A model generated the notes under the pieces. It was not told the origin of the DNA, did not search any database, and worked only from the letters and a program-made list of their open reading frames with translations. Positions 7,618-17,519 of a stretch of 64,000 nt of DNA are shown one piece after another (position 1 is the first letter of the stretch; each line of letters starts with the position of its first letter). Source of the stretch: Luteimonas colneyensis (GTDB lineage: Bacteria > Pseudomonadota > Gammaproteobacteria > Xanthomonadales > Xanthomonadaceae); assembly GCF_014836665.1 (NCBI RefSeq), contig NZ_JACSQJ010000005.1, positions 70,950 to 134,949 on the forward strand, written 5' to 3'. The translations under genes and the position numbers were made by a program.

Positions 7618-9414
7618 ATGCCCCGCCCCCCCACGCCTCCACGTCGCTGCTGGGCCGATGCGCCCCTGCTGGCCATCCTGGTCGCGGGCAGCGCGTGGCT
7701 GTCGCTCACCCTGGCGCGCGGGCCGGGCGAGCTGTCGGGCATCTGGATCGGCAGCGGCCTGCTCGCCGGCTGGCTGCTGTCGCGGCCCACGCGCCGCTGG
7801 CCTGGCTACGTGGCGGCGACGCTGGCGGCCGACGCGGGCGCGCGCCTGCTGGTGGGGGACGCGCCGGGCTATGCCCTGGTGATCGCGTCCTGCAACGCCA
7901 CGGAAGCGCTGCTGCTTGCGGGCATCGTCCGACGCCACGTCCCCGACGTACGCGCGCCGAAGGACTGGATGGCGATGGGCGGCCTGGCCACCGCGGCCAC
8001 CCTGCTGGCCTGCGCGGTGTCCGGCACCGCCGCCGCGGCGGTGGCGCACCTGCTGCACGGGCAGGATTTCCGGATGGCGCTACTGGGCTGGTACGCCGCC
8101 CATGTGGTGGGCATGGTGATCGTGGCCACCACGACCCTGGTGATGCAGCGCGGCGGCCTCGGACTGTTCCTGGAGAAGGGGCGCCGGGGCAGCCTGGTCG
8201 CCACCATGGCGCTGCTGGTGGCGGTGGCGGTGACCGTGTTCCTGACCTCGTTGCCGCTGCTCTTCCTCGCCTACCCACCGCTGCTGCTGGTGGCCACACG
8301 CCATGATTTCGCCGGCGTGGCCCTGGGCGTGATCGTGCTGGGGCTGGTCGGCGGCATCGCCACCCACCTGGGCCACGGCCCGCTGTGGCTGCAGGAGGGA
8401 CTGGACGACCACGGGCGGATCGCGCTGCTGCAGATCTTCCTGGCCGGCGGCTGCCTGATGACCATCCCGATGTGCCTGGCCACCGCCGAGCGCAACCGGC
8501 TGACCCGGCACCTGGCCGACAGCGAGCGCCGCTACCGGATGCTGGCCGACCACTCCCACGACGTCATCGCCCGCATCCGCGCCGACGGCGAGCGGCTGTA
8601 CGTCTCGCCGTCGGTGGCCGAACTGCTGGGCTGGCAGCCCGCGCAGATGCTCGGCTCGCGCTGGGACCTGATGCATCCCGACGACCGCCCGCGGCAGCAG
8701 CAGGCCATGGCCGAGGTGCTGGACACCGGCCATCCGCGCACCGACGTCTACCGGCTGCGCCACCGCGACGGCCACTACGTCTGGGTGGAGGCGGTGGCGC
8801 GCTGCCTGCCGGCGGACGACGACGCCAACGCGCTGGACGTGATGCTGAGCGTGCGCGACATCACCCGCCGCAAGGAGGCCGAGGAGGCGCTGGCCGAAAG
8901 CCGCCGCGAACTCGAGCGCATGTCGCGCACCGATCCGCTGACCGGCCTGGCCAACCGCCGCCAGCTGGACGAACGCCTGGCGCAGGCGCTGGCGCGGCTG
9001 GGACGCGGCGGCCCGCCGGTGGCGCTGCTGTACCTGGACGTCGATCATTTCAAGCAGGTCAACGACAGCCTCGGCCACGCGGCCGGCGATGCCCTGCTGC
9101 GCGAGCTCGCGCGCCGCCTGCGCGAGAGCGTGCGCGTGACCGACCTGGTGGCGCGCCCGGGCGGCGACGAGTTCGTCCTGATGCTGGAGGATCCGGGCCC
9201 CGCTGGCGCGGAAACGGTGGCGCGCAAGGTGCTGGAGGCGACGCAGGTGCCGATCGAGGCCGAGGGCACCACGCTGGTGGTCGGCACCAGCATCGGCATC
9301 GCCTGCGCGCGCCGGCCGGTCGAATCCGCGAGCCTGATGGCCCGCGCCGACGCCGCGCTGTACGTGGCCAAGCGCGCCGGACGCAACCGCTACCACGTCG
9401 ACGCAGGCGGCTGA
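7618..9414 (+). CDS. MASE1-PAS-GGDEF diguanylate cyclase
   Basis: 598 residues. A multi-helix MASE1 sensor fills about residues 15-290, followed by a PAS domain (about 302-415: ERRYRMLADHSHDVI, HPDDRPRQQ, HRDGHYVWVEA) and a GGDEF domain (about 440-590). The active motif GGDEF is intact near 515, and an RVTD sequence five residues before it is a standard inhibitory I-site, so an active, product-inhibited cyclase is expected. There is no EAL domain. It is divergent from the polysaccharide genes with 164 bases between them. Control of polysaccharide synthesis by its c-di-GMP is an inference from location. Confidence 0.94.
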   Translation: MPRPPTPPRRCWADAPLLAILVAGSAWLSLTLARGPGELSGIWIGSGLLAGWLLSRPTRRWPGYVAATLAADAGARLLVGDAPGYALVIASCNATEALLLAGIVRRHVPDVRAPKDWMAMGGLATAATLLACAVSGTAAAAVAHLLHGQDFRMALLGWYAAHVVGMVIVATTTLVMQRGGLGLFLEKGRRGSLVATMALLVAVAVTVFLTSLPLLFLAYPPLLLVATRHDFAGVALGVIVLGLVGGIATHLGHGPLWLQEGLDDHGRIALLQIFLAGGCLMTIPMCLATAERNRLTRHLADSERRYRMLADHSHDVIARIRADGERLYVSPSVAELLGWQPAQMLGSRWDLMHPDDRPRQQQAMAEVLDTGHPRTDVYRLRHRDGHYVWVEAVARCLPADDDANALDVMLSVRDITRRKEAEEALAESRRELERMSRTDPLTGLANRRQLDERLAQALARLGRGGPPVALLYLDVDHFKQVNDSLGHAAGDALLRELARRLRESVRVTDLVARPGGDEFVLMLEDPGPAGAETVARKVLEATQVPIEAEGTTLVVGTSIGIACARRPVESASLMARADAALYVAKRAGRNRYHVDAGG

Positions 9415-9500
9415 GGCGCCGCGCCGTCAGCCGTGCAGAGGCAGTGATGCGCCCGTCTGTGTGCGGGGGTGCCGGCTCCCGCAACAGCCAGCACGCAACG

Positions 9501-9530
9501 AAAAAAGCCGCCCCCGGAGGGGCGGCTTTC
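9501..9530 (-). terminator. intrinsic terminator of the tRNA transcript
   Basis: An 8-base GC stem (9507-9514 with 9519-9526), extended by three A-T pairs, is followed on the minus strand by TTTTTT. It lies directly after tRNA-Cys. The T tract on the plus side is short, so it may also weakly end the GGDEF transcript. Confidence 0.82.
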
Positions 9531-9533
9531 GTC

Positions 9534-9607
9534 TGGAGGCCTGAGTCGGAATCGAACCGGCGTACGAGGATTTGCAGTCCTCTGCATGACCACTCTGCCA
9601 TCAGGCC
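9534..9607 (-). tRNA. tRNA-Cys (anticodon GCA)
   Basis: The 74-base gene folds as a full cloverleaf: acceptor stem GGCCTGA with TCAGGCC, GCA anticodon in the loop CTGCAAA, TPsiC arm GGTTCGATTCC, discriminator U and an encoded CCA end. U at the discriminator position is an identity element of tRNA-Cys. It follows tRNA-Gly by 47 bases. Confidence 0.97.
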
Positions 9608-9654
9608 GATGGGCTGATACGACAAGACCCCGTTTCCGGGGCCTTGTCAAAATC

Positions 9655-9730
<76 letters not shown>

Positions 9731-9742
9731 GTTGAGCCCGCC

Positions 9743-9770
9743 ATTGTACGGTTAACTGGGTGTCTGTCAA
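9743..9770 (-). promoter_or_regulatory. strong sigma-70 promoter of the tRNA genes
   Basis: Minus strand: a perfect -35 TTGACA (9765-9770), 16-base spacer and -10 TACAAT (9743-9748). Transcription would start near 9736, about six bases before tRNA-Gly. The GC-rich discriminator (GGCGGGC) after the -10 is typical of stringently controlled stable-RNA promoters. Confidence 0.8.
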
Positions 9771-9820
9771 CACTTTGTTACCGTGGTCTGTCGCCGGAGG
9801 CCGGCGTCGGGCACGGGGAA

Positions 9821-9849
9821 ATTATGCATCGCCCGCGCGCAGGCGGCAA
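9821..9849 (-). promoter_or_regulatory. second, upstream promoter candidate for the tRNA genes
   Basis: Minus strand: -35 TTGCCG (9844-9849), 17-base spacer and -10 CATAAT (9821-9826), just after the pgsA stop. It would form a tandem pair with the stronger promoter at 9743-9770. Confidence 0.4.
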
Positions 9850-9865
9850 CAGGTTTTGTTCCTGG

Positions 9866-10462
9866 TCAGTGGCGCTCGCCGGCCTTCAGTGCGGGCCAGG
9901 CGGCGCGCAGGTAGAGGAACGCCGACCAGAGCGTCAGCAGCGCAGCCACGGCCAGCATCCAGTCGCCGACGTGGAAGATCGGCTCACCGAGCCACGGCTC
10001 GGGCCGGGGCGGGTTCTTGTCCGGGGTCACGGCGTAGAGCAGGCACAGCAGGGCCACCATCTGCACCACGGTCTTGAACTTGCCGATCGCGGCCACCTTC
10101 ACCGTGGCGCGCTGGCCGAGCTCGGCCATCCATTCGCGCAGCGCGGACACGGCGATCTCGCGGCCCACGATCACCGCCGCCCAGAAGGCCATCCACGGCG
10201 TGGGGTGCCCCTGCACGATCAGGAACAGCGCGGTGGCCACCATCAGCTTGTCGGCCACCGGATCGAGGAAGGCGCCGAAGGCCGAGCTCATGCCGTAGCG
10301 GCGCGCGATCCAGCCGTCGAGCCAGTCGGTGACGGCGGCCAGCGCGAACACGCCGGCGGACGCGAAGTTGCTCCACTGCCAGGGCAGGTAGAACGTGAGC
10401 ACCAGCACCGGGATCAGGACGATGCGCAGCAGGGTCAGCCAGGTGGGGAGCGTCAGTTTCAT
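9866..10462 (-). CDS. pgsA: CDP-diacylglycerol-glycerol-3-phosphate 3-phosphatidyltransferase
   Basis: 198 residues, an inner-membrane enzyme making phosphatidylglycerol phosphate from CDP-diacylglycerol and glycerol 3-phosphate. The CDP-alcohol transferase motif D-x2-DG-x2-AR-x8-G-x3-D-x3-D is complete (DWLDGWIARR through FGAFLDPVADK, about residues 45-71). Four or five hydrophobic helices are present. The ATG overlaps the uvrC stop (ATGA), so it is coupled to uvrC, as in many gamma-proteobacteria. It supplies the lipid used by the cardiolipin synthase at 39735. Confidence 0.95.
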   Translation of the reverse strand: MKLTLPTWLTLLRIVLIPVLVLTFYLPWQWSNFASAGVFALAAVTDWLDGWIARRYGMSSAFGAFLDPVADKLMVATALFLIVQGHPTPWMAFWAAVIVGREIAVSALREWMAELGQRATVKVAAIGKFKTVVQMVALLCLLYAVTPDKNPPRPEPWLGEPIFHVGDWMLAVAALLTLWSAFLYLRAAWPALKAGERH

Positions 10463-12342
10463 GCGGTTCCGGGGGCGTCCAACCCGTGCAGTGTGGCGTA
10501 AATCCGTCCGGCGAGGGCGAGGTTGACGCCCTCCACGCGGGCGATCTCCTCGACGCCGGCGGCGCGCAGGCCGCCCAGTCCGCCGAAATGCTTGAGCAGC
10601 GCCGCGCGCCGCCGGGGGCCGATGCCGGGGATGTCCTCCAGCCGGCTGGTGCTGCGCGCCTTCTGCCTGCGGCCGCGGTGGCCGGTGATCGCGAAGCGGT
10701 GCGCCTCGTCGCGCACCTGCTGCACCAGCTGCAGGCCCGGCGAGGCGGCGCCGGGCTTCAGTTCGCGCCCGTCGGGCAGCAGCAGGGTTTCGTCGCCGGG
10801 CTTGCGCGCCTCGCCCTTGGCCACGCCGACGATCGTGATCCCCCCGTCGATGCCGAGCTCGGCCAGCACCGCGTTGGCCTGGGCCACCTGCCCTGCCCCG
10901 CCGTCGATCAGCAGCAGGTCCGGCAGCACGGCGTCGGGATTGCCGGCGGCGCGCTTGAAGCGGCGCGTCAGCGCCTGGTGCATGGCGGCGTAGTCGTCGC
11001 CGGGTTCGATGCCGGCGATGTTGTAGCGGCGGTACTGGCCGCGCACCGGGCCTTCGGCGTCGAACACCACCTGCGAGGCGACGGTGGCCTCGCCCATGGT
11101 GTGGCTGATGTCGAAGCACTCGATGCGCTTCGCCGGCTCGGGCAGGCCCAGCAGTTCGCGCAGCGATTCCGCACGCGCGGCCTGCGCCGCCTGGCTGCCG
11201 AGCTGCGCGGCCAGCGAGCTTTCGGCGTTGCGGCGCGCGAGGTCGAGGTAGCCGGCGCGCTCGCCGCGCACGCTGGTCTTGACCACGACCCTGTGGCCGG
11301 CGTTGAGCGCGAAAGCCTCCTCCAGCACGGCCACGTCGGCGATCGCGCGGTCGAGCACGATCTCGCGCGGCGGCGAGTGCGCGGTGTAGTACTGGGCGAC
11401 GAAGGCCTCCAGCACCTCGGCCGGATCCTCTTCGCCGTTGGTCTTCGGGAAGAAGGCGCGCGTGCCGAAGTTGCGGCCGTCGCGGAAGGCCAGCAGCAGC
11501 ACGCAGGCGTGCGGCCCCTGGGTGGCGATCGCGAGGACGTCGAGGTCGGCGGCGCGGCCATCGACGTACTGGCGGGCCTGCATGCTGCGCAGGCTGGCCA
11601 GGATGTCGCGCAGGCGCGCGGCCTCCTCGAAGTCGAGGCGGGTGGCGGCGGCCTCCATCGCGGCGCCGAGTTCGGTCAGCAGGTCGTCGCTGTGGCCTTC
11701 GAGGAACAGGCGCACGCGGCGCACCGCGGCGGCATAGTCGTCGGCGTCGACCAGGCCGACGCAGGGCGCGCTGCAGCGGCCGATCTGGTACTGCAGGCAG
11801 GGCCGCGTGCGGTTCCTGAAGACGCTGTCCTCGCAGCTGCGCAGCTTGAACAGCTTGTGCAGCAGGTTGAGGGTGTCGCGCACGGCGAGCACGCCCGGGT
11901 ACGGGCCGTAGTAGCGCCCCGGCACCGACTGCGGGCCGCGGTGCAGGGCCACGCGCGGCCAGTCCTCGCGCGTCAGCAGCAGGTAGGGGTAGCTCTTGTC
12001 GTCGCGCAGCAGCACGTTGTAGCGCGGCTTCAGCGACTTGATCAGCTGGTTCTCGAGCAGCAGCGCCTCGGCCTCGGTGCGGGTGACCGTGACCTCCATG
12101 CGCGCGACCTGCGACAGCATCGCCGCGGTGCGCGCGTTCTTGGGGCTGGCGTTGAAGTAGCTGGCGACGCGCTTCTTCAGCGCGCCGGCCTTGCCGACGT
12201 AGAGCACGCCGTCGTCGGCGCCGTACATGCGGTACACGCCGGGCGCGGTGCTCAGGCCGCGCACGAAGGCCTTGCCGTCGAAGGCAGGCGGGGCCGGAGC
12301 GGTGGGCCCGGTGGGCCCGGCGGGGCCGCCCGCGCCGGTCAT
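10459..12342 (-). CDS. uvrC: UvrABC excinuclease subunit C
   Basis: 627 residues, normal for UvrC. The GIY-YIG nuclease domain is at about 32-115 (GVYRMYG, LYVGKAGALKKR), a UVR motif at about 220-255 (FEEAARLRDIL), the RNase H-like C-terminal nuclease at about 390-560 (IECFDISHTMGE, LLIDGGAGQV) and helix-hairpin-helix motifs near 580-620 (IPGIGPRRRAAL). It makes both incisions in nucleotide excision repair. The first 20 residues are a Gly/Pro/Ala-rich extension. The ATG at 12342 overlaps the upstream stop, placing it in an operon with the NHL protein and pgsA. Confidence 0.96.
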   Translation of the reverse strand: MTGAGGPAGPTGPTAPAPPAFDGKAFVRGLSTAPGVYRMYGADDGVLYVGKAGALKKRVASYFNASPKNARTAAMLSQVARMEVTVTRTEAEALLLENQLIKSLKPRYNVLLRDDKSYPYLLLTREDWPRVALHRGPQSVPGRYYGPYPGVLAVRDTLNLLHKLFKLRSCEDSVFRNRTRPCLQYQIGRCSAPCVGLVDADDYAAAVRRVRLFLEGHSDDLLTELGAAMEAAATRLDFEEAARLRDILASLRSMQARQYVDGRAADLDVLAIATQGPHACVLLLAFRDGRNFGTRAFFPKTNGEEDPAEVLEAFVAQYYTAHSPPREIVLDRAIADVAVLEEAFALNAGHRVVVKTSVRGERAGYLDLARRNAESSLAAQLGSQAAQAARAESLRELLGLPEPAKRIECFDISHTMGEATVASQVVFDAEGPVRGQYRRYNIAGIEPGDDYAAMHQALTRRFKRAAGNPDAVLPDLLLIDGGAGQVAQANAVLAELGIDGGITIVGVAKGEARKPGDETLLLPDGRELKPGAASPGLQLVQQVRDEAHRFAITGHRGRRQKARSTSRLEDIPGIGPRRRAALLKHFGGLGGLRAAGVEEIARVEGVNLALAGRIYATLHGLDAPGTA

Positions 12343-13772
12343 TCGCCGATCGGAACGTGCTTCAGGCTGCCGTCCCGGGTGTCGTAGCGCAGCACCGCAT
12401 GGGCATCGGTGTCGGCGATCCAGACCGCGCCGTCCGCGGCCGCGAGGCCACAGGGCCCATGCAGGCGCTGCGGCAGCTGCACGGTGCTGAGCTCGCCGCC
12501 GCCCAGGCGCAGGGCGCGCAGGCAGTCGTTGCCGCTGTCGGCGACCCACAGCACCGGCGAGCCCGGATCGAGGGCGATGGCCTGCGGCTGCTGCAGGCGC
12601 GCCTCCCTGCGGACGCCATCGGCATTGCCGTGGCTCCAGGCGTCGGCGCCCACGAGGGTCGCGACCTGGCCGCTGCGCGCGTTGGCCGAGCGGATGGCCG
12701 ACCCCGCGGCGTCGCAGACGTAGACCACCTGCTGCACCGGTGCCAGCGAGACCGGCTCGGCGAAGGCCGCCGCGGCGCCGGTGCCGTCGACCACCGCGAG
12801 CTCGCCCGAGCCCGCGACCAGCGAGATCCCCGGCGCGCCGAGGTCGAAGCGCCAGACGCGGTTGTCGCCGGCGGTGGCGATGTACAGGCTGCCCGTGGCC
12901 AGCGACGCCGCCACCGCGCGGGGCTGGTCGAGCGCGACCATGCGCGGGTCGGTCACCGGGCCCTCGGCGGGCGTGCCCGGGCGGCCGGCGCCGACCACGG
13001 TGTCGATGTCGCCGCTGCGCAGCTGGATGCGGCGCACGGCGTGGTTGCCCGCGTCGGCGATGTAGAGGGTGTCGCGCTCGATCGACAGGCCCTGCGGGCG
13101 GTTGAACGCCGCCAGCTCCGCCGGGCCGTCGATGAAACCGGAGCCGCCGCTGCCGAACTGGCGCAGCACGCGTCCGCTGAGGTCGCACTCCAGCACGCGG
13201 TGGTGGCCGCTGTCGGCGACGTAGAGGTAGCCGCCCGACAGCGCCAGTCCGGTGGGGAAGCGCAGCGGCAGCATCGGCTCGCCGCCGCGGCGCATCTCGA
13301 TGCGCTCGGCGTTGAGCGAGCGCGGCGTGCCCTCGGCCTGGATCCGGCTGACCGCGGCGTCGATCGCGCGCAGCTGGCCGTCGCCGACGAAGCGCTCGCG
13401 CACGTGGCCCTCGGCGTCGACCAGGACCACGGTCGGCCAGGCCTCGATCCCGTAGTGCTGCCACAGCACCCAGTCGGCGTCATGGGCGATCGGGAAGTCG
13501 AAGCGGTGGCGCGCCAGGCGCTTGCCCGCGCGCCGCGGCTCGCGCTCGTGGTCGAAGCGCGGCACGTTCACCGCGACCACGTTCAGCCGGTCGGGATGGC
13601 GGTTGCGCAGGTGGTCGAGGTCGACCAGGGTCTGGTTGCACCAGGCCGAGCCCGCGTTGACGAAGGCGAACGCGGTCACCCGGCCAAGCAGCTGCGACAT
13701 GCGCAGCGGCGCGGTGGTGTTCAACCATTCCAGGCCGGGTGGGAATTCCGGGGCAAGCGCGGCAGCATCCAT
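12339..13772 (-). CDS. thioredoxin-like NHL-repeat protein
   Basis: 477 residues. The N-terminal 150 residues have a thioredoxin/TlpA-like pattern (VTAFAFVNAGSAWCNQTLVDL, YGIEAWPTVVLVDAEG), but the active site has only one Cys (WCNQ instead of WCxxC), so ordinary disulfide exchange is unlikely. The rest is an NHL beta-propeller with five or six repeats (FPTGLALSGGYLYVADSGHH, RPQGLSIERDTLYIADAGNH, QPQAIALDPG). No signal peptide is evident. A related Trx-NHL layout is known in human NHLRC2. It overlaps uvrC by four bases and is 8 bases after kdsB. Substrate unknown. Confidence 0.88.
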   Translation of the reverse strand: MDAAALAPEFPPGLEWLNTTAPLRMSQLLGRVTAFAFVNAGSAWCNQTLVDLDHLRNRHPDRLNVVAVNVPRFDHEREPRRAGKRLARHRFDFPIAHDADWVLWQHYGIEAWPTVVLVDAEGHVRERFVGDGQLRAIDAAVSRIQAEGTPRSLNAERIEMRRGGEPMLPLRFPTGLALSGGYLYVADSGHHRVLECDLSGRVLRQFGSGGSGFIDGPAELAAFNRPQGLSIERDTLYIADAGNHAVRRIQLRSGDIDTVVGAGRPGTPAEGPVTDPRMVALDQPRAVAASLATGSLYIATAGDNRVWRFDLGAPGISLVAGSGELAVVDGTGAAAAFAEPVSLAPVQQVVYVCDAAGSAIRSANARSGQVATLVGADAWSHGNADGVRREARLQQPQAIALDPGSPVLWVADSGNDCLRALRLGGGELSTVQLPQRLHGPCGLAAADGAVWIADTDAHAVLRYDTRDGSLKHVPIGE

Positions 13773-13780
13773 GCTCCCGA

Positions 13781-14569
13781 TTATGCCTGTCCCCGCGCGC
13801 CGGGCGCGGCCATGCGCCGCTCCGCGCGTTCCAGGTCGGCGGGCGTATCGACGCCGGGCGGGAACGGCTCCGGCGACAGCGCCACGGCGATGCGGTAGCC
13901 GTGCTCGAGCGCGCGCAGCTGCTCCAGCGACTCGGTGCGCTCCAGCGGCGTCGGTGGCAGCGCGGCGAAGCGCTTCAGGAAGCCGGCGCGGTAGGCGTAG
14001 ATGCCGATGTGGCGCAGCCACTGGTGGCCGTCCGGCAGCCGGGCACGGCCTTCGGCGGTGGACCAGGCGTCGCGCGGCCACGGGACCGGCGCACGGCTGA
14101 AGTACAGGGCGTCGCCGCTGGCGGCCCGCACCAGCTTCACCGCGTTGGGGTCGGCGAGCGTGGCGGCGTCCTCGACCGGCGTGGCCAGGGTCGCCATGTC
14201 GGCGCCGGACTCGACCAGGGCCGCGGCCACGGCGCGGATGCCGGCGGCCGGCGCGAAGGGCTCGTCGCCCTGCAGGTTCACGACCACGGTGTCGTCCGGC
14301 CAGCCGGCGATGGCGGCGCATTCGGCGAGACGGTCGCTGCCCGAGGCGTGGTCGGGCGAGGTCATGGCGATGCGGACGCCGCTGCCGGCCAGGGCGTCGG
14401 CGATGCGCGCGTCGTCGGCAGCGACCCAGACCGCGTCGGCGCCGGCGGCGAGCGCGCGGCGGGCGACGTGGAGGACGAGCGGCTCGCCGGCGAGCAGGCG
14501 CAGCGGCTTGCCGGGCAGGCGCGAAGCGGCATGGCGCGCGGGAATGGCGACGACGAAGGGATGGCTCAT
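13781..14569 (-). CDS. kdsB: 3-deoxy-manno-octulosonate cytidylyltransferase
   Basis: 262 residues. It activates Kdo with CTP to CMP-Kdo for the lipopolysaccharide inner core, in the cytoplasm. Family motifs: [17 protein letters not shown] at the N-terminus (nucleotide binding), [15 protein letters not shown] (near 90), NLQGDEPF (near 115) and the C-terminal [13 protein letters not shown]. The length matches the family. It lies 33 bases downstream of lpxK, giving a lipid A/Kdo pair. Confidence 0.95.
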   Translation of the reverse strand: MSHPFVVAIPARHAASRLPGKPLRLLAGEPLVLHVARRALAAGADAVWVAADDARIADALAGSGVRIAMTSPDHASGSDRLAECAAIAGWPDDTVVVNLQGDEPFAPAAGIRAVAAALVESGADMATLATPVEDAATLADPNAVKLVRAASGDALYFSRAPVPWPRDAWSTAEGRARLPDGHQWLRHIGIYAYRAGFLKRFAALPPTPLERTESLEQLRALEHGYRIAVALSPEPFPPGVDTPADLERAERRMAAPGARGQA

Positions 14570-14602
14570 CCCGGGATTGTGCCCGCGCTCGTGCAGGAGC
14601 GG

Positions 14603-15607
14603 CTACAGGGGCGTGGCCGGGCGTGGAAGCCTGGCGAGCAGGGCGACCCAGAAGGCTTCGGGCAGCTCGGCCTGCACCGGCACGGCGTAGTGCCGGTCGG
14701 TAACGAAGGCGGCGCACTTCACCGCGTCCTTGGCGGTCATCAGCACCGGCAGGTCGCTGCCGAAGCGCAGGTCGTCGGCGACGTAGGCGTGGTGGTCCGG
14801 GAACGCGTGCGGCACCACCGCGATGTCCAGCGCGCGCAGCATCCCGAAGAAGCGCTCGGGGTCGCCGATGCCGGCCACGGCGTGCACGCGGCGGCCGGCG
14901 AAGGCCGACAGCGGCAGGTGGCGGCCGCCGACCAGGGGCACGGCATCGCCGGGCGCCAGCCACATCGGCCATTCGCCGAAGCCGGCGGCGAGGTCGGGGT
15001 CGTTGCCGACGTTGAGCACGCGGAAGTCGCAGCCTTCGCCGCGCGCGGCCGGTTCGCGCATCGGGCCGGCGGGGATCGGACGGCCGTTGCCGTGGCGGCG
15101 GCGGCCGTCGATGACTTCGATCTCGATGTCGCGCGCCAGCGCGTAGTGCTGCAGGCCGTCGTCGCAGACCACGACGTCGCAGCCGGCCCTGGCCAGCGCG
15201 CGCGCGGCGGCGACGCGGTCGCGGTCGACGCGCACGCGGGCCTCCGACTGGCGTGCGATCAGCACCGGTTCGTCGCCGGCCTGCGCCGGAGGCGTGCCGG
15301 GCTCCACCCACAGCGCCTTCGAGGCGTCGGCGCGGCCGTAGCCGCGGCTGGCGACGCCGGGCGTCCAGCCTTCGGCGCGCAGGCGCTCGACGATGGCGAT
15401 GGTCAGCGGCGTCTTGCCGCTGCCGCCGGCCACCAGGTTGCCGACCACCAGCACCGGCACCTTCAGCGACTGCCGGCGCAGCAGGCCGATGCGGTACAGG
15501 CGCCGGCGCAGCGCGACCGCCGAGGCGTACAGCGGCGCGACCGCGGCCGCCCACAGCGGCACCCGCGCGCCGGGCTGGTACCACCACTTCGGCGCCTGGC
15601 GACTCAC
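14603..15607 (-). CDS. lpxK: tetraacyldisaccharide 4'-kinase
   Basis: 334 residues from a GTG at 15607, chosen because LpxK proteins start close to the RxPxWWY pattern (here [10 protein letters not shown]). It phosphorylates the 4' position of the lipid A disaccharide at the inner membrane. The P-loop is [16 protein letters not shown] (near 55), followed by RGYGR (near 85), the DDGLQHY motif (near 150) and TAKDAVK (near 290). It is 43 bases downstream of msbA, the flippase for its product, and just before kdsB. A degenerate REP-like word overlaps its stop codon near 14591-14607. Confidence 0.94.
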   Translation of the reverse strand: MSRQAPKWWYQPGARVPLWAAAVAPLYASAVALRRRLYRIGLLRRQSLKVPVLVVGNLVAGGSGKTPLTIAIVERLRAEGWTPGVASRGYGRADASKALWVEPGTPPAQAGDEPVLIARQSEARVRVDRDRVAAARALARAGCDVVVCDDGLQHYALARDIEIEVIDGRRRHGNGRPIPAGPMREPAARGEGCDFRVLNVGNDPDLAAGFGEWPMWLAPGDAVPLVGGRHLPLSAFAGRRVHAVAGIGDPERFFGMLRALDIAVVPHAFPDHHAYVADDLRFGSDLPVLMTAKDAVKCAAFVTDRHYAVPVQAELPEAFWVALLARLPRPATPL

Positions 15608-15650
15608 AGTGCGGCGCCCGCGCTTGAGGGCTTCGGCAGCCGCTGTGGCG

Positions 15651-17519
15651 TCATGGCGCTCCGCCCTCGCGGAACTGCATCGCGTGCAGGTGCGCGTACA
15701 GGCCGCCGCGCGCGAGCAGTTCGGCATGCGTGCCTTGCTCCACCATCCGGCCCTGGTCGAACACCAGCACCTGGTCGGCGTGCTCGATGGTCGACAGCCG
15801 GTGCGCGACGACCAGCGTGGTGCGGTCGGGCATCAGCCGCTGCAGCGCGTCCTGCACCAGGCGCTCGGACTCGGTGTCGAGCGCGGCGGTGGCCTCGTCG
15901 AGGATCAGGATCGGCGCGTCGCGCAGGATCGCGCGCGCGATCGCCAGGCGCTGGCGCTGGCCGCCCGAGAGCAGCGAGCCGTTCTCGCCGATCGGCGTAT
16001 CCAGGCCCTGCGGCAGGCGTTCGATGAACTCCCAGGCGTTGGCGGCTTCGGCAGCGGCGCGGATGGACTCGCGCGGCGCCTCGATGCCGTAGGCGATGTT
16101 CGCGGCCACGGTGTCGTCGAACAGCGCCACGCGCTGCCCCACGAGCGCGATCTGCCGGCGCAGGTCGGCCAGCGGGTAGTCGGCCAGCGGCACGCCGTCG
16201 AGGGTGATGCGGCCCGAGGTCGGCTCGTAGAAGCGCGGCACCAGGCGCACCAGGCTGGTCTTGCCGCTGCCCGAGCGGCCGACGATGGCGGTCACCGTGC
16301 CGGGCGCGGCGCGGAAGCTCACTCCATCCAGCGCGCTGCCGTCGCCGCGGGCGTAGCGCAGGCCGACGTCGTCGAACACCAGCTCGCCACGCGCGCGCTC
16401 GACGCGATTGCGGCCGCGGTCGTCCTCCTCCTCGTCGTCGAGGATCGCGAACAGGCGCTCGGCGGCGGCCACGCCGCGGCCAAGCACGCTCTGCACGTTG
16501 GTGATCCGGCGCAGCGACGGGATGATGCCCATCATCGCGGTCATCAGCTTGATGAACTCGCCGGGATTCAGGCGCCCGGCCAGCGACTCGTGGATCGCGA
16601 CCCAGACGATCGCCGCCAGCGCGGTCGCGGCCAGGATCTGCACCAGCGCGGACGAGGTCGCGCGCGTGGCCTCGACCTTCATGTTCAGGCCCAGCACGCG
16701 GTTGGCCAGCGCGGAATAGCGCGACTGCTCGAAGCCCTGCGCGCCGTGCACCTTGACGTCCTGCTGCGCGGCCAGCGACTGCTCGGCGCTGTGCGCCAGG
16801 TCGCCCATGCCGGTCTGGATGCCGCGGCTGATGCGCCGGTAGCGGCCGCCCACGTACCAGACCACGACGCCGATCAGCGGCGCGATCAGGATCATCGCCA
16901 GCGTGACCTTGACGCTGGTCCACAGCATCAGGCCGAACAGGAACAGGATGGTCAGGCCGTCGGCGATGATCATCTTCAGCGCGTCGGCGCTGGCCTGGGT
17001 GACCTGCTCGGTGTCGAAGTTCAGCCGGCTGACCATCTGCGGCACGGCTTCGGTGTCGAAGCGGCTGCTGGGCAGGCGCAGGTACTTGCAGAGCACCAGT
17101 TCGCGCAGGTCGCGCACCACGCTGCGGCCCACGCGCGCGATGCCGTAGTCGGTGCAGAAGGTGGCGGCGCCGCGGAGCAGGAACAGGCCGATGATCGCGG
17201 CCGGCAGGATCAGCGCCATGCGCGGCTGCGGATCGACGAAGCCCTCGTTGGTGAGCGGCTCCATCAGCCAGACGAAGGCCGCGCCGGCGGCGGCCTCGAC
17301 CACCATGCCGATCATCGCCACGACCAGCAGGGCGCGGTAGTTGACGGTGTGGCCGAGGAGGCGGCGGTAGGTCTGCCAGGCGGAGGGCGGCGACGCTTCG
17401 GCCGCGGGCGGGGCGGCGCCGGCCGGGCCAGCGCTGGCGTCGGCCGTCGTCCCGGCCGGACCGGCGGCGGGCCCCGTGGCGGGACGCTGCGGCGGCGTGC
17501 GCTCGCCCGCGCTGCTCAC
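15651..17519 (-). CDS. msbA: lipid A export ATP-binding/permease protein
   Basis: 622 residues from a GTG overlapping the exbD stop. An Ala/Pro-rich cytoplasmic extension of about 45 residues, longer than usual, precedes six membrane helices (about 65-340). The ATPase domain has Walker [11 protein letters not shown] loop LVGQRVALF, signature [15 protein letters not shown] and Walker [13 protein letters not shown], with the switch His in VVAHRLST. It flips core lipid A across the inner membrane. The order exbB-exbD-msbA-lpxK-kdsB groups lipid A handling with an ExbBD pair. Confidence 0.95.
   Translation of the reverse strand: MSSAGERTPPQRPATGPAAGPAGTTADASAGPAGAAPPAAEASPPSAWQTYRRLLGHTVNYRALLVVAMIGMVVEAAAGAAFVWLMEPLTNEGFVDPQPRMALILPAAIIGLFLLRGAATFCTDYGIARVGRSVVRDLRELVLCKYLRLPSSRFDTEAVPQMVSRLNFDTEQVTQASADALKMIIADGLTILFLFGLMLWTSVKVTLAMILIAPLIGVVVWYVGGRYRRISRGIQTGMGDLAHSAEQSLAAQQDVKVHGAQGFEQSRYSALANRVLGLNMKVEATRATSSALVQILAATALAAIVWVAIHESLAGRLNPGEFIKLMTAMMGIIPSLRRITNVQSVLGRGVAAAERLFAILDDEEEDDRGRNRVERARGELVFDDVGLRYARGDGSALDGVSFRAAPGTVTAIVGRSGSGKTSLVRLVPRFYEPTSGRITLDGVPLADYPLADLRRQIALVGQRVALFDDTVAANIAYGIEAPRESIRAAAEAANAWEFIERLPQGLDTPIGENGSLLSGGQRQRLAIARAILRDAPILILDEATAALDTESERLVQDALQRLMPDRTTLVVAHRLSTIEHADQVLVFDQGRMVEQGTHAELLARGGLYAHLHAMQFREGGAP

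Noticed and set aside
10486-12387. 633-codon plus-strand frame opposite uvrC
   Set aside because: UvrC motifs are complete on the minus strand; the antisense product has no recognisable fold.
14591-14607. Possible thirteenth REP copy at the lpxK stop
   Set aside because: Only a short GCAGGAGCGGCTACAGG word remains; the GCTGCGACC half is absent.
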